This document shows, piece after piece, positions 16,601 to 24,145 of a stretch of 64,000 nucleotides of DNA. The notes beneath the pieces are model-generated. The model did no database searches, had not been told where the DNA came from, and saw only the letters and a list, made by a program, of their open reading frames with translations. Position 1 is the stretch's first letter. The number at the start of each line of letters is the position of its first letter. The translations under genes were made by a program, and so were the position numbers. The stretch is from Catellatospora tritici (GTDB taxonomy: Bacteria; Actinomycetota; Actinomycetes; Mycobacteriales; Micromonosporaceae), in assembly GCF_019083965.1 (NCBI RefSeq), contig NZ_JAHRCY010000011.1:186001-250000 (forward strand). Reading direction: 5' to 3'.

Positions 16601-17720
16601 CCTCGTCGTGGACGGCTGGGCCACGCTCAAGGAGAGCTACGAGGACCTGGAGCCGGTGATCACCGACATCACCACCCGGGGTCTGGCCTACGGCGTGCAC
16701 GTGGTCGCGGCGACGCTGCGCTGGCGCGACTTCCGCCCGGCCATCGCCGACCAGTTCGGCACCAAGCTGGAGCTGCGCCTGGGCGACCCCAGTGACACCA
16801 TCTGCCGGGTCCGCAAGGTCGCTCCGCAGGTGCCGCAGCGCCCCGGCTTCGGCTGCACCCCCGACGGCCTGTTCTCGCTGGCCCTGCGCCCGGATGTGGA
16901 CCAGGTCGGCGACCGGGAGGAGCTGGTCCGGCAGATCGCCAAGCACTGGAGCGGCGCGCCCGCCCCGCGCGTGCGCGTGCTGCCCAACGTCTACGCGTAC
17001 GACCGGATGCCGGTCGAAGGCGGCGACACCTGGACCATGCCGATCGGCATCGCCGACGACCTCACCCCGGCTCTGGTCGACTTCTACGCCGACGTGCACC
17101 TGTCCGCGTTCGGCGAGAGCGAGTGCGGCAAGTCGACGCTGCTGCGCCAGATCGCGACCACGATCACCCGCCGGTACAGCCCGGACGAGGCGAAGCTGCT
17201 CATCGTCGACCCGCGCCGCAGCCTGCTCGGGGCGGTGACCACGCCCCACCAGCTGGCGTACATCACCAGCCTGGACCAGGTGCCCGACTACATGGACGCG
17301 ATCGCGGCGAAGATGGCCGAGCGGCGCCCGCCCGCCGACGTCACCCCGCAGGAGATCCCGCGCCGCCCGTGGCTGGCGGGCCGGGGCGAGTTCTTCCTGA
17401 TCATCGACGACTACGACATCGTGGTCTCCTCCGGTGTGCACCCGCTGCGCAACCTGGAGCCGTTCCTGTTCGAGGCCCGTGACGTCGGCCTGCACCTGAT
17501 CACCGCGTCGAACGTGAACTGGAGTCGGGCGTCGTATGACGCGGCACTGTCGCGAGTGCTGGCCACGAACGCGCCGTACCTGCAGATGTCGGCCGACCGC
17601 AACGTGACCGCGCCCTTCGGCAGCCCGTTCCGCAACGAGCGGATGACCGCCGGGCGCGGCCGCCTGATCACCCGGCGCGGGGCGCGGCTGGTGCAGCTGG
17701 CGGACCTGCCCGCGTACTGA
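13695..17720 (+). CDS. eccC: Type VII secretion ATPase EccC (fused EccCa-EccCb)
   Basis: At 1,341 aa this is a single-chain EccC. Near the N-terminus two hydrophobic segments (MMILPMLGSGLGMAMMV and MSYLAGGMMGVSSLGMIAASL) anchor it in the membrane. Three FtsK/SpoIIIE-type ATPase domains follow, with Walker A motifs near residues 509 (GATGSGKSELL), 861 (GGNQSGKSTLL) and 1139 (GESECGKSTLL). The first domain has a good Walker B (LFIVCDEFSELL). The second has VFLVVDGW and the third FFLIIDDYD, which are weaker, as usual for EccC where the later domains bind substrate. The ATG follows GGGGAGGAG. The gene ends 9 nt before a strong bidirectional terminator. Confidence 0.95.
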   Translation: MGTVIVKRAPRRPAPEIPGGELVIDAPPEIPQAAGGRWQQAMMILPMLGSGLGMAMMVGNGQGNKMSYLAGGMMGVSSLGMIAASLMSGAGQPKKAEMMAARREYLRHLAALRRRARHAVQQQRIGLFYRHPDPQRLWSTVDSHRLWERRGSDPDFGIVRVGVGPQSLATPLIPPETRPLEELEPMTAGALRRFLDAYSVVPDLPVALSIRGFGRVFLRSEGGTRADNQRADGTYQGGVFGGSAGFAQTDHRDGTDAHGLTRAMLAQLAVFHAPDDLIIAVCASPHRRDSWDWAKWLPHHNHPTDNDALGPVRLFATSAGQLEEMLSGVLAGRARFGVADAAPHVVVVLDGGDLADSNQLVLPEGLAGLTVLDLDTEPPRLLDRSMLVLETRGRERSLHTITATSAAEVGTADRIGVAEAEAIARRLAPLRLSAVAVATNTAMTGERGLADLLGIPDPERFDTAYGWSPRADRNKLRVPIGVGPDGSAIELDIKESAQDGMGPHGLLVGATGSGKSELLRTLVLGLAATHSSEQLNFVLVDFKGGATFASLDRLPHTSAVITNLEGESHLVNRMGDAITGEVLRRQELLRAAGNFANLKDYEKARTGGAALAPLASLFIVCDEFSELLTANPDFIEIFVQIGRVGRSIGMHLLLASQRLEEGRLRGLDTHLSYRIGLRTFSAMESRAVLGVGDAYDLPKAPGHGYLKFGSEPLQRFKGAYVSGSFKRAGEAVARRRVDGEQFVYDFSNHYLPVPKTPKSTELEVKWDVKPGESLMDVMIERMVGQGPPAHQVWLPPLDRSDPLDLAFGQVGLVEGRGLTVANPELRGALRVPVAVVDKPAQQLRDLQWVRLADGAAGHVAVAGGNQSGKSTLLRTLVTGLALTHTPQEVQVYCLDFGGGTLASLRELPHVGGVAGRQEAMLVRRTVGEVAELLNNREARFLESGIDSMASYRRLRAAGRFADDPYGDVFLVVDGWATLKESYEDLEPVITDITTRGLAYGVHVVAATLRWRDFRPAIADQFGTKLELRLGDPSDTICRVRKVAPQVPQRPGFGCTPDGLFSLALRPDVDQVGDREELVRQIAKHWSGAPAPRVRVLPNVYAYDRMPVEGGDTWTMPIGIADDLTPALVDFYADVHLSAFGESECGKSTLLRQIATTITRRYSPDEAKLLIVDPRRSLLGAVTTPHQLAYITSLDQVPDYMDAIAAKMAERRPPADVTPQEIPRRPWLAGRGEFFLIIDDYDIVVSSGVHPLRNLEPFLFEARDVGLHLITASNVNWSRASYDAALSRVLATNAPYLQMSADRNVTAPFGSPFRNERMTAGRGRLITRRGARLVQLADLPAY

Positions 17721-17729
17721 CGGATATAC

Positions 17730-17767
17730 GACGATCGGCCGCCCGGGGTTCCGGGCGGCCGATCGTC
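17730..17767. terminator. Bidirectional terminator between eccC and ppa
   Basis: A perfect 17-bp stem GACGATCGGCCGCCCGG / CCGGGCGGCCGATCGTC with a GGTT loop lies between two convergent genes. No clear T-run follows on either side. Confidence 0.8.
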
Positions 17768-17794
17768 ATGTCAGTCGGCGAGAAGACCGGCAGG

Positions 17795-18298
17795 TCAGTG
17801 ACCGGCGCCGCTCTCCTTGCGGTCGACCTCGCGCTGGAACGAGCGCTTGATCTCGGCCTCGGCGTCGGCGCGGCCGACCCAGGTCGCCCCCTCGACGCTC
17901 TTGCCCGGCTCCAGGTCCTTGTAGACCTCGAAGAAGTGCTGGATCTCCAGCCGGTCGAACTCGGCGACGTGGTGGATGTCACGCAGGTGCTCCAGCCGCG
18001 GGTCGTCGGCCGGGACGCACAGCACCTTGTCGTCGCCGCCCTTCTCGTCGCGCATCCGGAACATCCCGATCGCCCGGCACCGGATCAGACACCCCGGGAA
18101 GGTCGGCTCCTGCACCAGCACGAGCGCGTCCAGCGGGTCGCCGTCCTCGCCCAGCGTGTTCTCGATGAACCCATAGTCGGCGGGGTACTGGGTGGAGGTG
18201 AAGAGGGTGCGGTCAAGCCGGATCCGTCCGGTCTCGTGGTCCACCTCGTACTTGTTGCGCTGCCCCTTAGGGATCTCAACCGTGACGTCGAAATCCAT
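17795..18298 (-). CDS. ppa: Inorganic pyrophosphatase
   Basis: This 167-aa family I enzyme hydrolyses pyrophosphate to phosphate and pulls biosynthetic reactions forward. The signature EDGDPLDALVL with the metal-binding aspartates is intact, as are the IPKGQRNKYEVDHETG start and the ADYGFIENT segment. The length is standard. It diverges from dacB as in M. tuberculosis (Rv3628/Rv3627c). The 91-bp gap between them holds a palindrome that could serve either gene. Confidence 0.97.
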   Translation of the reverse strand: MDFDVTVEIPKGQRNKYEVDHETGRIRLDRTLFTSTQYPADYGFIENTLGEDGDPLDALVLVQEPTFPGCLIRCRAIGMFRMRDEKGGDDKVLCVPADDPRLEHLRDIHHVAEFDRLEIQHFFEVYKDLEPGKSVEGATWVGRADAEAEIKRSFQREVDRKESGAGH

Positions 18299-18322
18299 TT
18301 CACACTCCCAATGGCCTGTAAG

Positions 18323-18340
18323 TTCGCCGACGTTGGCGAA
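18323..18340. promoter_or_regulatory. 18-bp palindrome between ppa and dacB
   Basis: TTCGCCGACGTTGGCGAA is symmetric at 16 of 18 positions around ACGT. It is followed by an AT-rich TTTTAGTTAGTCT that could hold a -10 for dacB. A candidate operator for an unknown regulator. Confidence 0.4.
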
Positions 18341-18389
18341 TTTTAGTTAGTCTCGCCTGGCTGAGTCCGGGCATCCAAGGAGGGCACCG

Positions 18390-20255
18390 TTGGGGAGGCA
18401 AGGTTCACATTACGGTGCCGACCCTGCGGGTGGCGCCGGTTCGCCGGGCGGTTCGGGCGCGCCGGGCGAATGGGTGTGGAACGGCCGCGAGTACGTGTGG
18501 CAGTCCTCCCCAGGTTATCCACAACCCCAGGACCAGGGGATGTACGGCTATCCACCGTCTTATCCACAGGCGACGGGCCCCCGACCGGGTGGTTATCCAC
18601 AGGATGTGCACAATCCGTGGCCTGGCAATACCCAGCCTGAACCTTATCCACAGGGCTACGACCAGCGCGGATCCTACGGGTACGAGCAGGCGGCCCAGGA
18701 CACCCAGCGGCTGCCGGGCGCCCCGGGTGGCCCCGGCGGTGCCCCCGCGCCGACCGAGCGGAGCGCCGCCCCGCACAACCGGCGCCTGAAGAAGAAAAAG
18801 AAGAAGAGCCGCCGCGGCCTGCTCGCCACCTCGCTGGTGCTGGTGTCGGCGCTGGGCCTCGGCCTGGTCGGCGTCGGCCTGGCCAAGCCGAGTCTGGTCG
18901 CCGACCTGTTGTCCACCCCTGGCTGGCAGTCGCCGTCGCCGACCGCGTCCGCCGAGCCCGCCCCGGCGGCGGTGCTCGCCGCGGCCGCCGCCGACGCGCC
19001 CATGCCCACCACGGCCGGGCTTACCGCGGTGCTCGGCCCGCTGGTCACCGGCACCGCGTTGGGCAGCCACATCAGCGCCTCGGTGGTCGACCTGCACACC
19101 GGCCAGGTCCTGTACGAGCTCGACCCCACCGAGATGATCACCCCGGCGTCCAACACCAAGCTGGTGACCGCCGCGTCGGTGCTGGCCACCCGGGGTCCGA
19201 CCTACCGCATCACCACCCGCGTGGTCGCCGGGCCCAACCCGGGCGAGGTCGTGCTGATCGGCGCGGGCGACGCCACGCTCGGCGTGAACAGCAAGAAGTT
19301 CTACGAGGGCGCGGCGCAGCTGGACACCCTCGCCGCCCAGGTCAAGAAGGCGATGGGGACCACCCCGATCACCAAGGTGATCACCGACGGGTCGCTGTTC
19401 CCCGGCTCCGAGACCGGCCCCGGCTGGTCGTCGGACGCGCCGCAGGAGGGCAACGTCTCCAAGATCACCGCCCTGATGATCAACGGAGCGCGTACGGACA
19501 TCAAGGACCGGGAGATGCCCTTCAACCGGTACACCAACCCTGAGCGTGCCGCCGGGGAGGCGTTCGCCAAGCTGCTCGGCCTGCCCGCCGGCGCCGTGGC
19601 CAAGGGGGTCGCCCCGGCCGCGCCCGCCGCCGATCCGGCCGCCCAGCCCAGCACCGCCGCGTCCGCCGCACCCGTGGCGATTCTGCCCGGAGTCCAGCTC
19701 GGGGCGGTGCAGTCCGCGCCGCTGCTGCGCCAGATCGAGCAGATGCTCACCGAGAGCGACAACACCCTGGCCGAGATGCTGGCGCACCAGGTGGCGCTGG
19801 CCAAGGGCAAGCCCGGCTCGTTCGTGGGTGCGTCGGCGGCGATGGAGGAGGTCGTCACCGAACTCGGCCTCGACCCCGCGCAGATCGACCTGTCCGACGG
19901 CTCCGGCATGTCCGGCCGCAACAAGATCTCACCGAAGCAGTTGACCGCGCTGCTGGTGAAGGCGGCCAGCGGAGACCACGCGCAGCTGGCCGACTTCTTC
20001 AACGGCCTGCCCGTGGCGGGCTGGTCCGGCACCATGCTGCCCCGGTTCGCCAAGGTCAAGACCGCGTACGGCCTGGTCCGCGCCAAGAGCGGCACCCTGG
20101 ACGGGGTCAACTCACTGTCCGGTGTGCTGCAGACCGCCGACGGCCGGATGCTCGCCTTCGCGGTCCTCGCCGACAACGTCCCCGGCGGCCGCTACCCCGC
20201 CCAGGACGCCCTCGACAAAATCGCCGCCGCCCTGGCCTCCTGCGGCTGCCACTAA
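18390..20255 (+). CDS. dacB: D-alanyl-D-alanine carboxypeptidase/endopeptidase (PBP4 type)
   Basis: The 621-aa protein trims peptidoglycan cross-bridges outside the membrane. The first ~135 residues are a disordered cytosolic Gly/Pro/Tyr-rich tail with YPQ repeats ending in KKKKKKS. One membrane helix follows (LLATSLVLVSALGLGLVGVG). The S13 motifs are Ser254-N-T-Lys257, Ser456-D-Asn458 and KSGT at 566-569. An Ala/Pro-rich insert interrupts the domain before LPGVQLG. The start is TTG at 18390: AAGGAGGG lies 5 nt upstream and no ATG fits. The YPQ codons are written TAT-CCA-CA(A/G), which creates four perfect DnaA boxes and is out of line with the GC-rich codon use around. Confidence 0.92.
   Translation: MGRQGSHYGADPAGGAGSPGGSGAPGEWVWNGREYVWQSSPGYPQPQDQGMYGYPPSYPQATGPRPGGYPQDVHNPWPGNTQPEPYPQGYDQRGSYGYEQAAQDTQRLPGAPGGPGGAPAPTERSAAPHNRRLKKKKKKSRRGLLATSLVLVSALGLGLVGVGLAKPSLVADLLSTPGWQSPSPTASAEPAPAAVLAAAAADAPMPTTAGLTAVLGPLVTGTALGSHISASVVDLHTGQVLYELDPTEMITPASNTKLVTAASVLATRGPTYRITTRVVAGPNPGEVVLIGAGDATLGVNSKKFYEGAAQLDTLAAQVKKAMGTTPITKVITDGSLFPGSETGPGWSSDAPQEGNVSKITALMINGARTDIKDREMPFNRYTNPERAAGEAFAKLLGLPAGAVAKGVAPAAPAADPAAQPSTAASAAPVAILPGVQLGAVQSAPLLRQIEQMLTESDNTLAEMLAHQVALAKGKPGSFVGASAAMEEVVTELGLDPAQIDLSDGSGMSGRNKISPKQLTALLVKAASGDHAQLADFFNGLPVAGWSGTMLPRFAKVKTAYGLVRAKSGTLDGVNSLSGVLQTADGRMLAFAVLADNVPGGRYPAQDALDKIAAALASCGCH
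18515..18652 (+). promoter_or_regulatory. Cluster of four perfect DnaA boxes inside dacB
   Basis: TTATCCACA occurs at 18515-18523, 18560-18568, 18593-18601 and 18644-18652, all in the same orientation. A near match (CTATCCACC) is at about 18548-18556 and TTGTCCACC is near 18908. The sequence is the strongest E. coli DnaA box. It is made of in-frame Tyr-Pro-Gln codons (TAT CCA CAR), a rare choice in this genome. It could be a DnaA-titrating or regulatory cluster. Confidence 0.55.
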
Positions 20256-20269
20256 CCCCAAGACCATCC

Positions 20270-20328
20270 AAGTTGCCGGGCAACCGGGCGTAACGAGCCC
20301 CAAGATACGCCCGTTTGCCCGGCAACTT
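20270..20328. repeat. 59-bp hairpin between convergent dacB and tilS
   Basis: The 23-nt arms begin AAGTTGCCGGGCAA and end TTGCCCGGCAACTT and match at 22 of 23 positions, with a 13-nt loop. It lies 14 nt after the dacB stop. No T-run follows, so it may be a bidirectional terminator or a REP-like element. Confidence 0.6.
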
Positions 20329-20374
20329 CCGCGCTCCGGCCACGGCCCGCGACACCGCACCGATCATGGCGTCC

Positions 20375-21364
20375 TCAGGCGACGACGGGGACCAGAAGTC
20401 CGGCGGAGCGGGTGACGGTGACGGCGCTCGGGAGGTATACGGGGCCTTGCCCGCGCCAGGCCGTGACCAGGGCGTTCATGGCCTCGACGTGGCGGTGGGA
20501 CAGGGCTGTGCGTGGCGCTCCCAGTTCGGCGGCCCACTCGTGCAGCACCCGGGTCCGCACGGGCGCGGGTAGGTCACGTAGCGCGGACACCGACAGGCCC
20601 CCGGGCACCCGGCAGGTGGCGAGCGCGGTGGCGGCCAGTTCGTCCAGGTAGGCGGTGTCCTGTGCGAGCAGCCCCGCCGTGCGGGCGAGGTTGGCCACCA
20701 CCCCCTCGCCGAGGGTGGCGATCAGCGCGGGCAGGGCCTCGGCGCGGACCCGGGAGCGGGCGTAGGCCGGGTCGGTGTTGTGCGGGTCGTCCCACTGGGC
20801 CAGGTGCTGGGCGGCGCAGGCGGCGCGGCAGTCGGCGCGGGGCAGATCGAGGAACGGGCGGCTGAACCGTACCCCCGCCTGGTCGCGGTGGACCGGCATG
20901 CCGGACAGGCCCCGCGGCCCGGACCCGCGCGCCAGCGCGAGCAGGACCGTCTCGGCCTGGTCGTCGCGGGTGTGCCCGAGCAGTACGGCCGCCGCCGCGT
21001 GCCGACGCGCCGCCTCGACCAGCGCGTCGTACCGCGCGTCTCGCGCCGCCGCCTCCGGCCCACCCTCGGTTCCGACGGTCACCGTCGAGACCTCCACCGG
21101 CTGCATGCCTCGTTCGCGCGCCCAGGCCGCGACCCGTTCGGCCTGCTGCGCGGAGCCCTGTTGCAGCCCGTGGTCGACGGTCACCAGGCCGACCCGCCAG
21201 CCGAGCCGGGGCCCCACGAACGCGGCTGCCGCCGCCAGCGCGAGTGAATCCGCGCCGCCGGAGCAGGCGACCAGCACGAGACCGCCGTGGGGTGTGGGCA
21301 GTTGGCGTAGGAGGGCGCTGACGGCGGTGCGGGTGCGGGCTACGGCGGGGTGCAACGCGGCCAT
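20375..21364 (-). CDS. tilS: tRNA(Ile)-lysidine synthase
   Basis: The 329-aa ATPase modifies C34 of the CAU-anticodon tRNA(Ile) to lysidine so that it reads AUA. The N-type PP-loop is ACSGGADS (residues 33-40). The HTRDDQAETVLL and GLSGMP motifs of the family follow. The ATG at 21364 begins MAALHPAVARTR just before the conserved fold. An in-frame extension further upstream overlaps the protease gene and has no family motifs. It is 14 nt downstream of the DUF2342 protease, in the same order as Rv3626c-Rv3625c. Confidence 0.93.
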   Translation of the reverse strand: MAALHPAVARTRTAVSALLRQLPTPHGGLVLVACSGGADSLALAAAAAFVGPRLGWRVGLVTVDHGLQQGSAQQAERVAAWARERGMQPVEVSTVTVGTEGGPEAAARDARYDALVEAARRHAAAAVLLGHTRDDQAETVLLALARGSGPRGLSGMPVHRDQAGVRFSRPFLDLPRADCRAACAAQHLAQWDDPHNTDPAYARSRVRAEALPALIATLGEGVVANLARTAGLLAQDTAYLDELAATALATCRVPGGLSVSALRDLPAPVRTRVLHEWAAELGAPRTALSHRHVEAMNALVTAWRGQGPVYLPSAVTVTRSAGLLVPVVA

Positions 21365-21378
21365 GGAAGCGGTGGCGG

Positions 21379-22434
21379 TCAGGGGGTGGCGGGCGTGGCC
21401 ACGCGGGCGACCCAGGCGCCCGGGTCGGTGAGCTCGGTCGGCCGGGGCAGGGTCTGCGGCGAGGTCCAGATCTTGTTGAAGCCGTCCATGCCGACACGGT
21501 CGAGCACACCCTGCACGAAGGCGCGGCCCTCGGCGTACTGACGCATCTTGATGTCGATGCCGAGCAGCCGCCGCAGGTACTGCTCGACCGGGTTGCTCGG
21601 GTTGCGTCGCCGGTCGAACGCGGCCCGGATCTGGGCGACGCTCGGGATGACCCGCGGCCCGACCCCGTCCATGACCACCTCGGCGTGCCCTTCGAGCAGG
21701 GTGAGGATGGCGGTGAGCCGGTCCAGCACGGCCCGCTGCTGCGGGGTCTGCATGGCGTCGAGCAGCGTGGTGCCGCGCTCGTCCCCGGCGGCTGACTTCG
21801 CCGCCTTGACCGCGGCCTCGACCTGGCGGAACGTCTGCCCGATCACGTTGGCCGTGGGTGGCTCGGTGGCCTCGACGAAGCGGCGCACCTCGCCGAGGAA
21901 GTGCTCGCGCAGCCACGGCACGGCCGTGAACTGGGTGCGGTGGGTGACCTCGTGCAGGCACACCCACAGCCGGAAGTCGCGCGGGTCGGCCTTGATCCGG
22001 CGCTCCATGCCGACGATGTTCGGGGCGACGAGAAGCAGTTGGCCGGGGTCGGTCGCGAACACCTCGTACTGGCCGAGCACCTTGCCGGACAGGTAGCCGA
22101 GCACCGCCCCGGTCTCCACCGCGGTGACCTTCGCGCCGACCAGGTTGCCGACGACGCCGACCTTCGCCTCCAGCTTGTCGGTCAGCGGGTGGATCACCTG
22201 GCGCAGGCCGCGAATGTTGACCTCGGCCCAGGTGCGCCGGTCGACGACCCGCACCGGGGCGTCATCGACGCGCGCGGTGAGCCCGGTGTACGCCGAAACG
22301 TGCGCCACCGCCTCGTCGGCGAGTTCGCGCAGCTCGCGCACTGCCGCGTTGGCCTGTTCGTAGGTGACCGACGGTCCGGTCGGCCCGAACCGCGCGGCGG
22401 CCGAGGTGGCCAGGTCCCAGTCCACGAGTGCCAT
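21379..22434 (-). CDS. Zinc-dependent metalloprotease-like protein, DUF2342 family
   Basis: The 351-aa protein belongs to the actinobacterial zincin family seen next to tilS/dacB (Rv3626c type; some members are annotated as coenzyme F420 biosynthesis-associated). It has a zinc signature HEVTH (His161, Glu162, His165) followed by RTQF, and a later EGHAEVVMD helix that probably supplies the third ligand. No signal peptide or membrane helix is seen, so it is likely cytosolic. The substrate is unknown. It is co-oriented with tilS and divergent from the gamma-glutamyltransferase gene. Confidence 0.85.
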   Translation of the reverse strand: MALVDWDLATSAAARFGPTGPSVTYEQANAAVRELRELADEAVAHVSAYTGLTARVDDAPVRVVDRRTWAEVNIRGLRQVIHPLTDKLEAKVGVVGNLVGAKVTAVETGAVLGYLSGKVLGQYEVFATDPGQLLLVAPNIVGMERRIKADPRDFRLWVCLHEVTHRTQFTAVPWLREHFLGEVRRFVEATEPPTANVIGQTFRQVEAAVKAAKSAAGDERGTTLLDAMQTPQQRAVLDRLTAILTLLEGHAEVVMDGVGPRVIPSVAQIRAAFDRRRNPSNPVEQYLRRLLGIDIKMRQYAEGRAFVQGVLDRVGMDGFNKIWTSPQTLPRPTELTDPGAWVARVATPATP

Positions 22435-22502
22435 GCCTAGAACCTACCCGCGTGGCTCCACCTGATGCCCGTGTCGCGAAGTTACGTGGTTTGATCGACG
22501 GC

Positions 22503-24095
22503 ATGCGACGTCAGGCTGTGTACGCGCCGAACGGGGTGGTCGCCACCAGCCAGCCGCTGGCCGCGCAGGCCGGGCTGGCGATGCTGCGTGAGGGCGGCTC
22601 GGCGGTCGACGCGGCCGTGGCCGCGGCGGTGACGCTGACCGTGGTGCAGCCGGGCTCCAACGACATCGGCTCGGACCTGTTCGCGCTGGTCTGGGACGGG
22701 CAGCGGCTGCACGGGCTGAACGCCTCCGGCCGCGCCCCGGCCGCGCTGACCCGCGAGCTGCTGGCCGCGGGGGGTGAGTCGCCGACCGACGCGCTGGGCG
22801 CGGCGCAGGCGCAGGCCGCGCTGGCACCGCCGTCGCGCGGGTGGCTGCCGGTGACCGTCCCGGGCGCCCCGGCGGGCTGGCGGGATCTGCACGACCGGTT
22901 CGGCCGGGTGCCGTTCGAGCGGCTGTTCGCCGACGCGGTGTCGTACGCCGAGCACGGCTGGACGGTGTCGCCGACGGTCGCGGCGAACTGGGCCCGTTCG
23001 GTGCGCCTGCACAGCGGGCTGACCCAGGCCGAGTGCCGGGCGTGGGCGGATGTGTTCGCCCCGGACGGGCGGGCGCCGCGGCCGGGGGAGCGGTTCCGCA
23101 ACCCGGGGGCGGCGCAGGCGCTGCGGTTGATCGGCGGCAGCCACGCCGACGCGTTCTATCACGGCGAGATCGCGCACGCGCTGGCCGCGCACGCGGCGGC
23201 CACGGGCGGCCTGCTCACCGCCGACGACCTGGCCCGGCACGAGAGCACCTGGGTCGAGCCGATGCGCGCCGACTACCGGGGCTTCAGCGTGTACGAGCTG
23301 CCGCCCAACGGCCAGGGCGTCGCCGCGCTACAGGCGTTCGCGCTGCTCGACGGGTTGGCCGGGCACGGGCTGCACGAGCAGATCGAGGCGATGAAGCTCG
23401 GCTTCGCCGACGCGCACGCGTACGTCGCCGATCCCGCCGCCGGTCCGGTGCCCGACCTGCTGGAGCCGGGTTACCTCGCGGCGCGGCGGGCGCTGATCGG
23501 CCCCCGGGCCGGGGATCCGCCGCCCGGCGACCCGATGCGCGGCGGCACGGTCTACCTGGCCGCCGCCGACTCCGACGGCATGATGGTCAGCCTGATCCAG
23601 TCGACGTACATGGGCTTCGGTTCGTTCGTGGTGCTGCCCGAGTATGGCTTCACGCTGCAGAACCGGGGTGCCGGGTTCAGTCTCGACCCGGCCCATCCGA
23701 ACGTCGCCGCGCCGGGCAAGCGCCCGTTCCACACGATCATTCCCGGGTTCCTGTGCCGCGACGGCGCGGCTGTCGGCCCGTTCGGGGTGATGGGCGGCCA
23801 CATGCAGCCACAGGGGCACCTCCAACTGATCCTGTCCACCGTGGACGAGGGCCTGGACCCGCAGGCCGCGCTGACTCGCCCCCGCTGGTACTGGCACACC
23901 GCCCGCCAGGTCGAGGTCGAACCCGAGTTCGACCCTGATCTGGTCAGTGACCTGCGCGAACGAGGCCACGAGGTGACCGTGGCCGACGACCGGTCCACCT
24001 TCGGCATGGGTCAGGCGATCTGGTGCCTGCCGGACGGCGCGGGCTATGTGGCGGGTTCGGAGCCGCGCGGCGACGGGCAGGCCGCCGCGTACTGA
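22503..24095 (+). CDS. Gamma-glutamyltransferase-family protein
   Basis: The 530-aa protein is an Ntn hydrolase of the GGT family, which self-cleaves before a threonine. RGGTVYLAAADSDG places the predicted nucleophile at Thr349. The N-terminal part has the family's VVATSQPLAAQAG..LREGGSAVDAAVA start and the C-terminal part the GGHMQPQGH loop. No signal peptide is present, unlike periplasmic GGT, so it may act in the cytosol on a gamma-glutamyl or other amide substrate. The ATG at 22503 is chosen because conserved sequence begins at once. An upstream in-frame start would overlap the protease gene region. It begins the accessory insert relative to the M. tuberculosis order. Confidence 0.85.
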   Translation: MRRQAVYAPNGVVATSQPLAAQAGLAMLREGGSAVDAAVAAAVTLTVVQPGSNDIGSDLFALVWDGQRLHGLNASGRAPAALTRELLAAGGESPTDALGAAQAQAALAPPSRGWLPVTVPGAPAGWRDLHDRFGRVPFERLFADAVSYAEHGWTVSPTVAANWARSVRLHSGLTQAECRAWADVFAPDGRAPRPGERFRNPGAAQALRLIGGSHADAFYHGEIAHALAAHAAATGGLLTADDLARHESTWVEPMRADYRGFSVYELPPNGQGVAALQAFALLDGLAGHGLHEQIEAMKLGFADAHAYVADPAAGPVPDLLEPGYLAARRALIGPRAGDPPPGDPMRGGTVYLAAADSDGMMVSLIQSTYMGFGSFVVLPEYGFTLQNRGAGFSLDPAHPNVAAPGKRPFHTIIPGFLCRDGAAVGPFGVMGGHMQPQGHLQLILSTVDEGLDPQAALTRPRWYWHTARQVEVEPEFDPDLVSDLRERGHEVTVADDRSTFGMGQAIWCLPDGAGYVAGSEPRGDGQAAAY

Positions 24096-24145
24096 GAGGT
24101 GCCCGTAGCCAAGTCCCCGCCGGTCGCGGGGTCGTTTGACGCGAT

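Noticed and set aside
18515..18652. An origin of replication (oriC) at the DnaA-box cluster
   Set aside because: It is inside the dacB coding sequence, has no AT-rich unwinding region and is not near dnaA or dnaN; titration or regulation is more likely.
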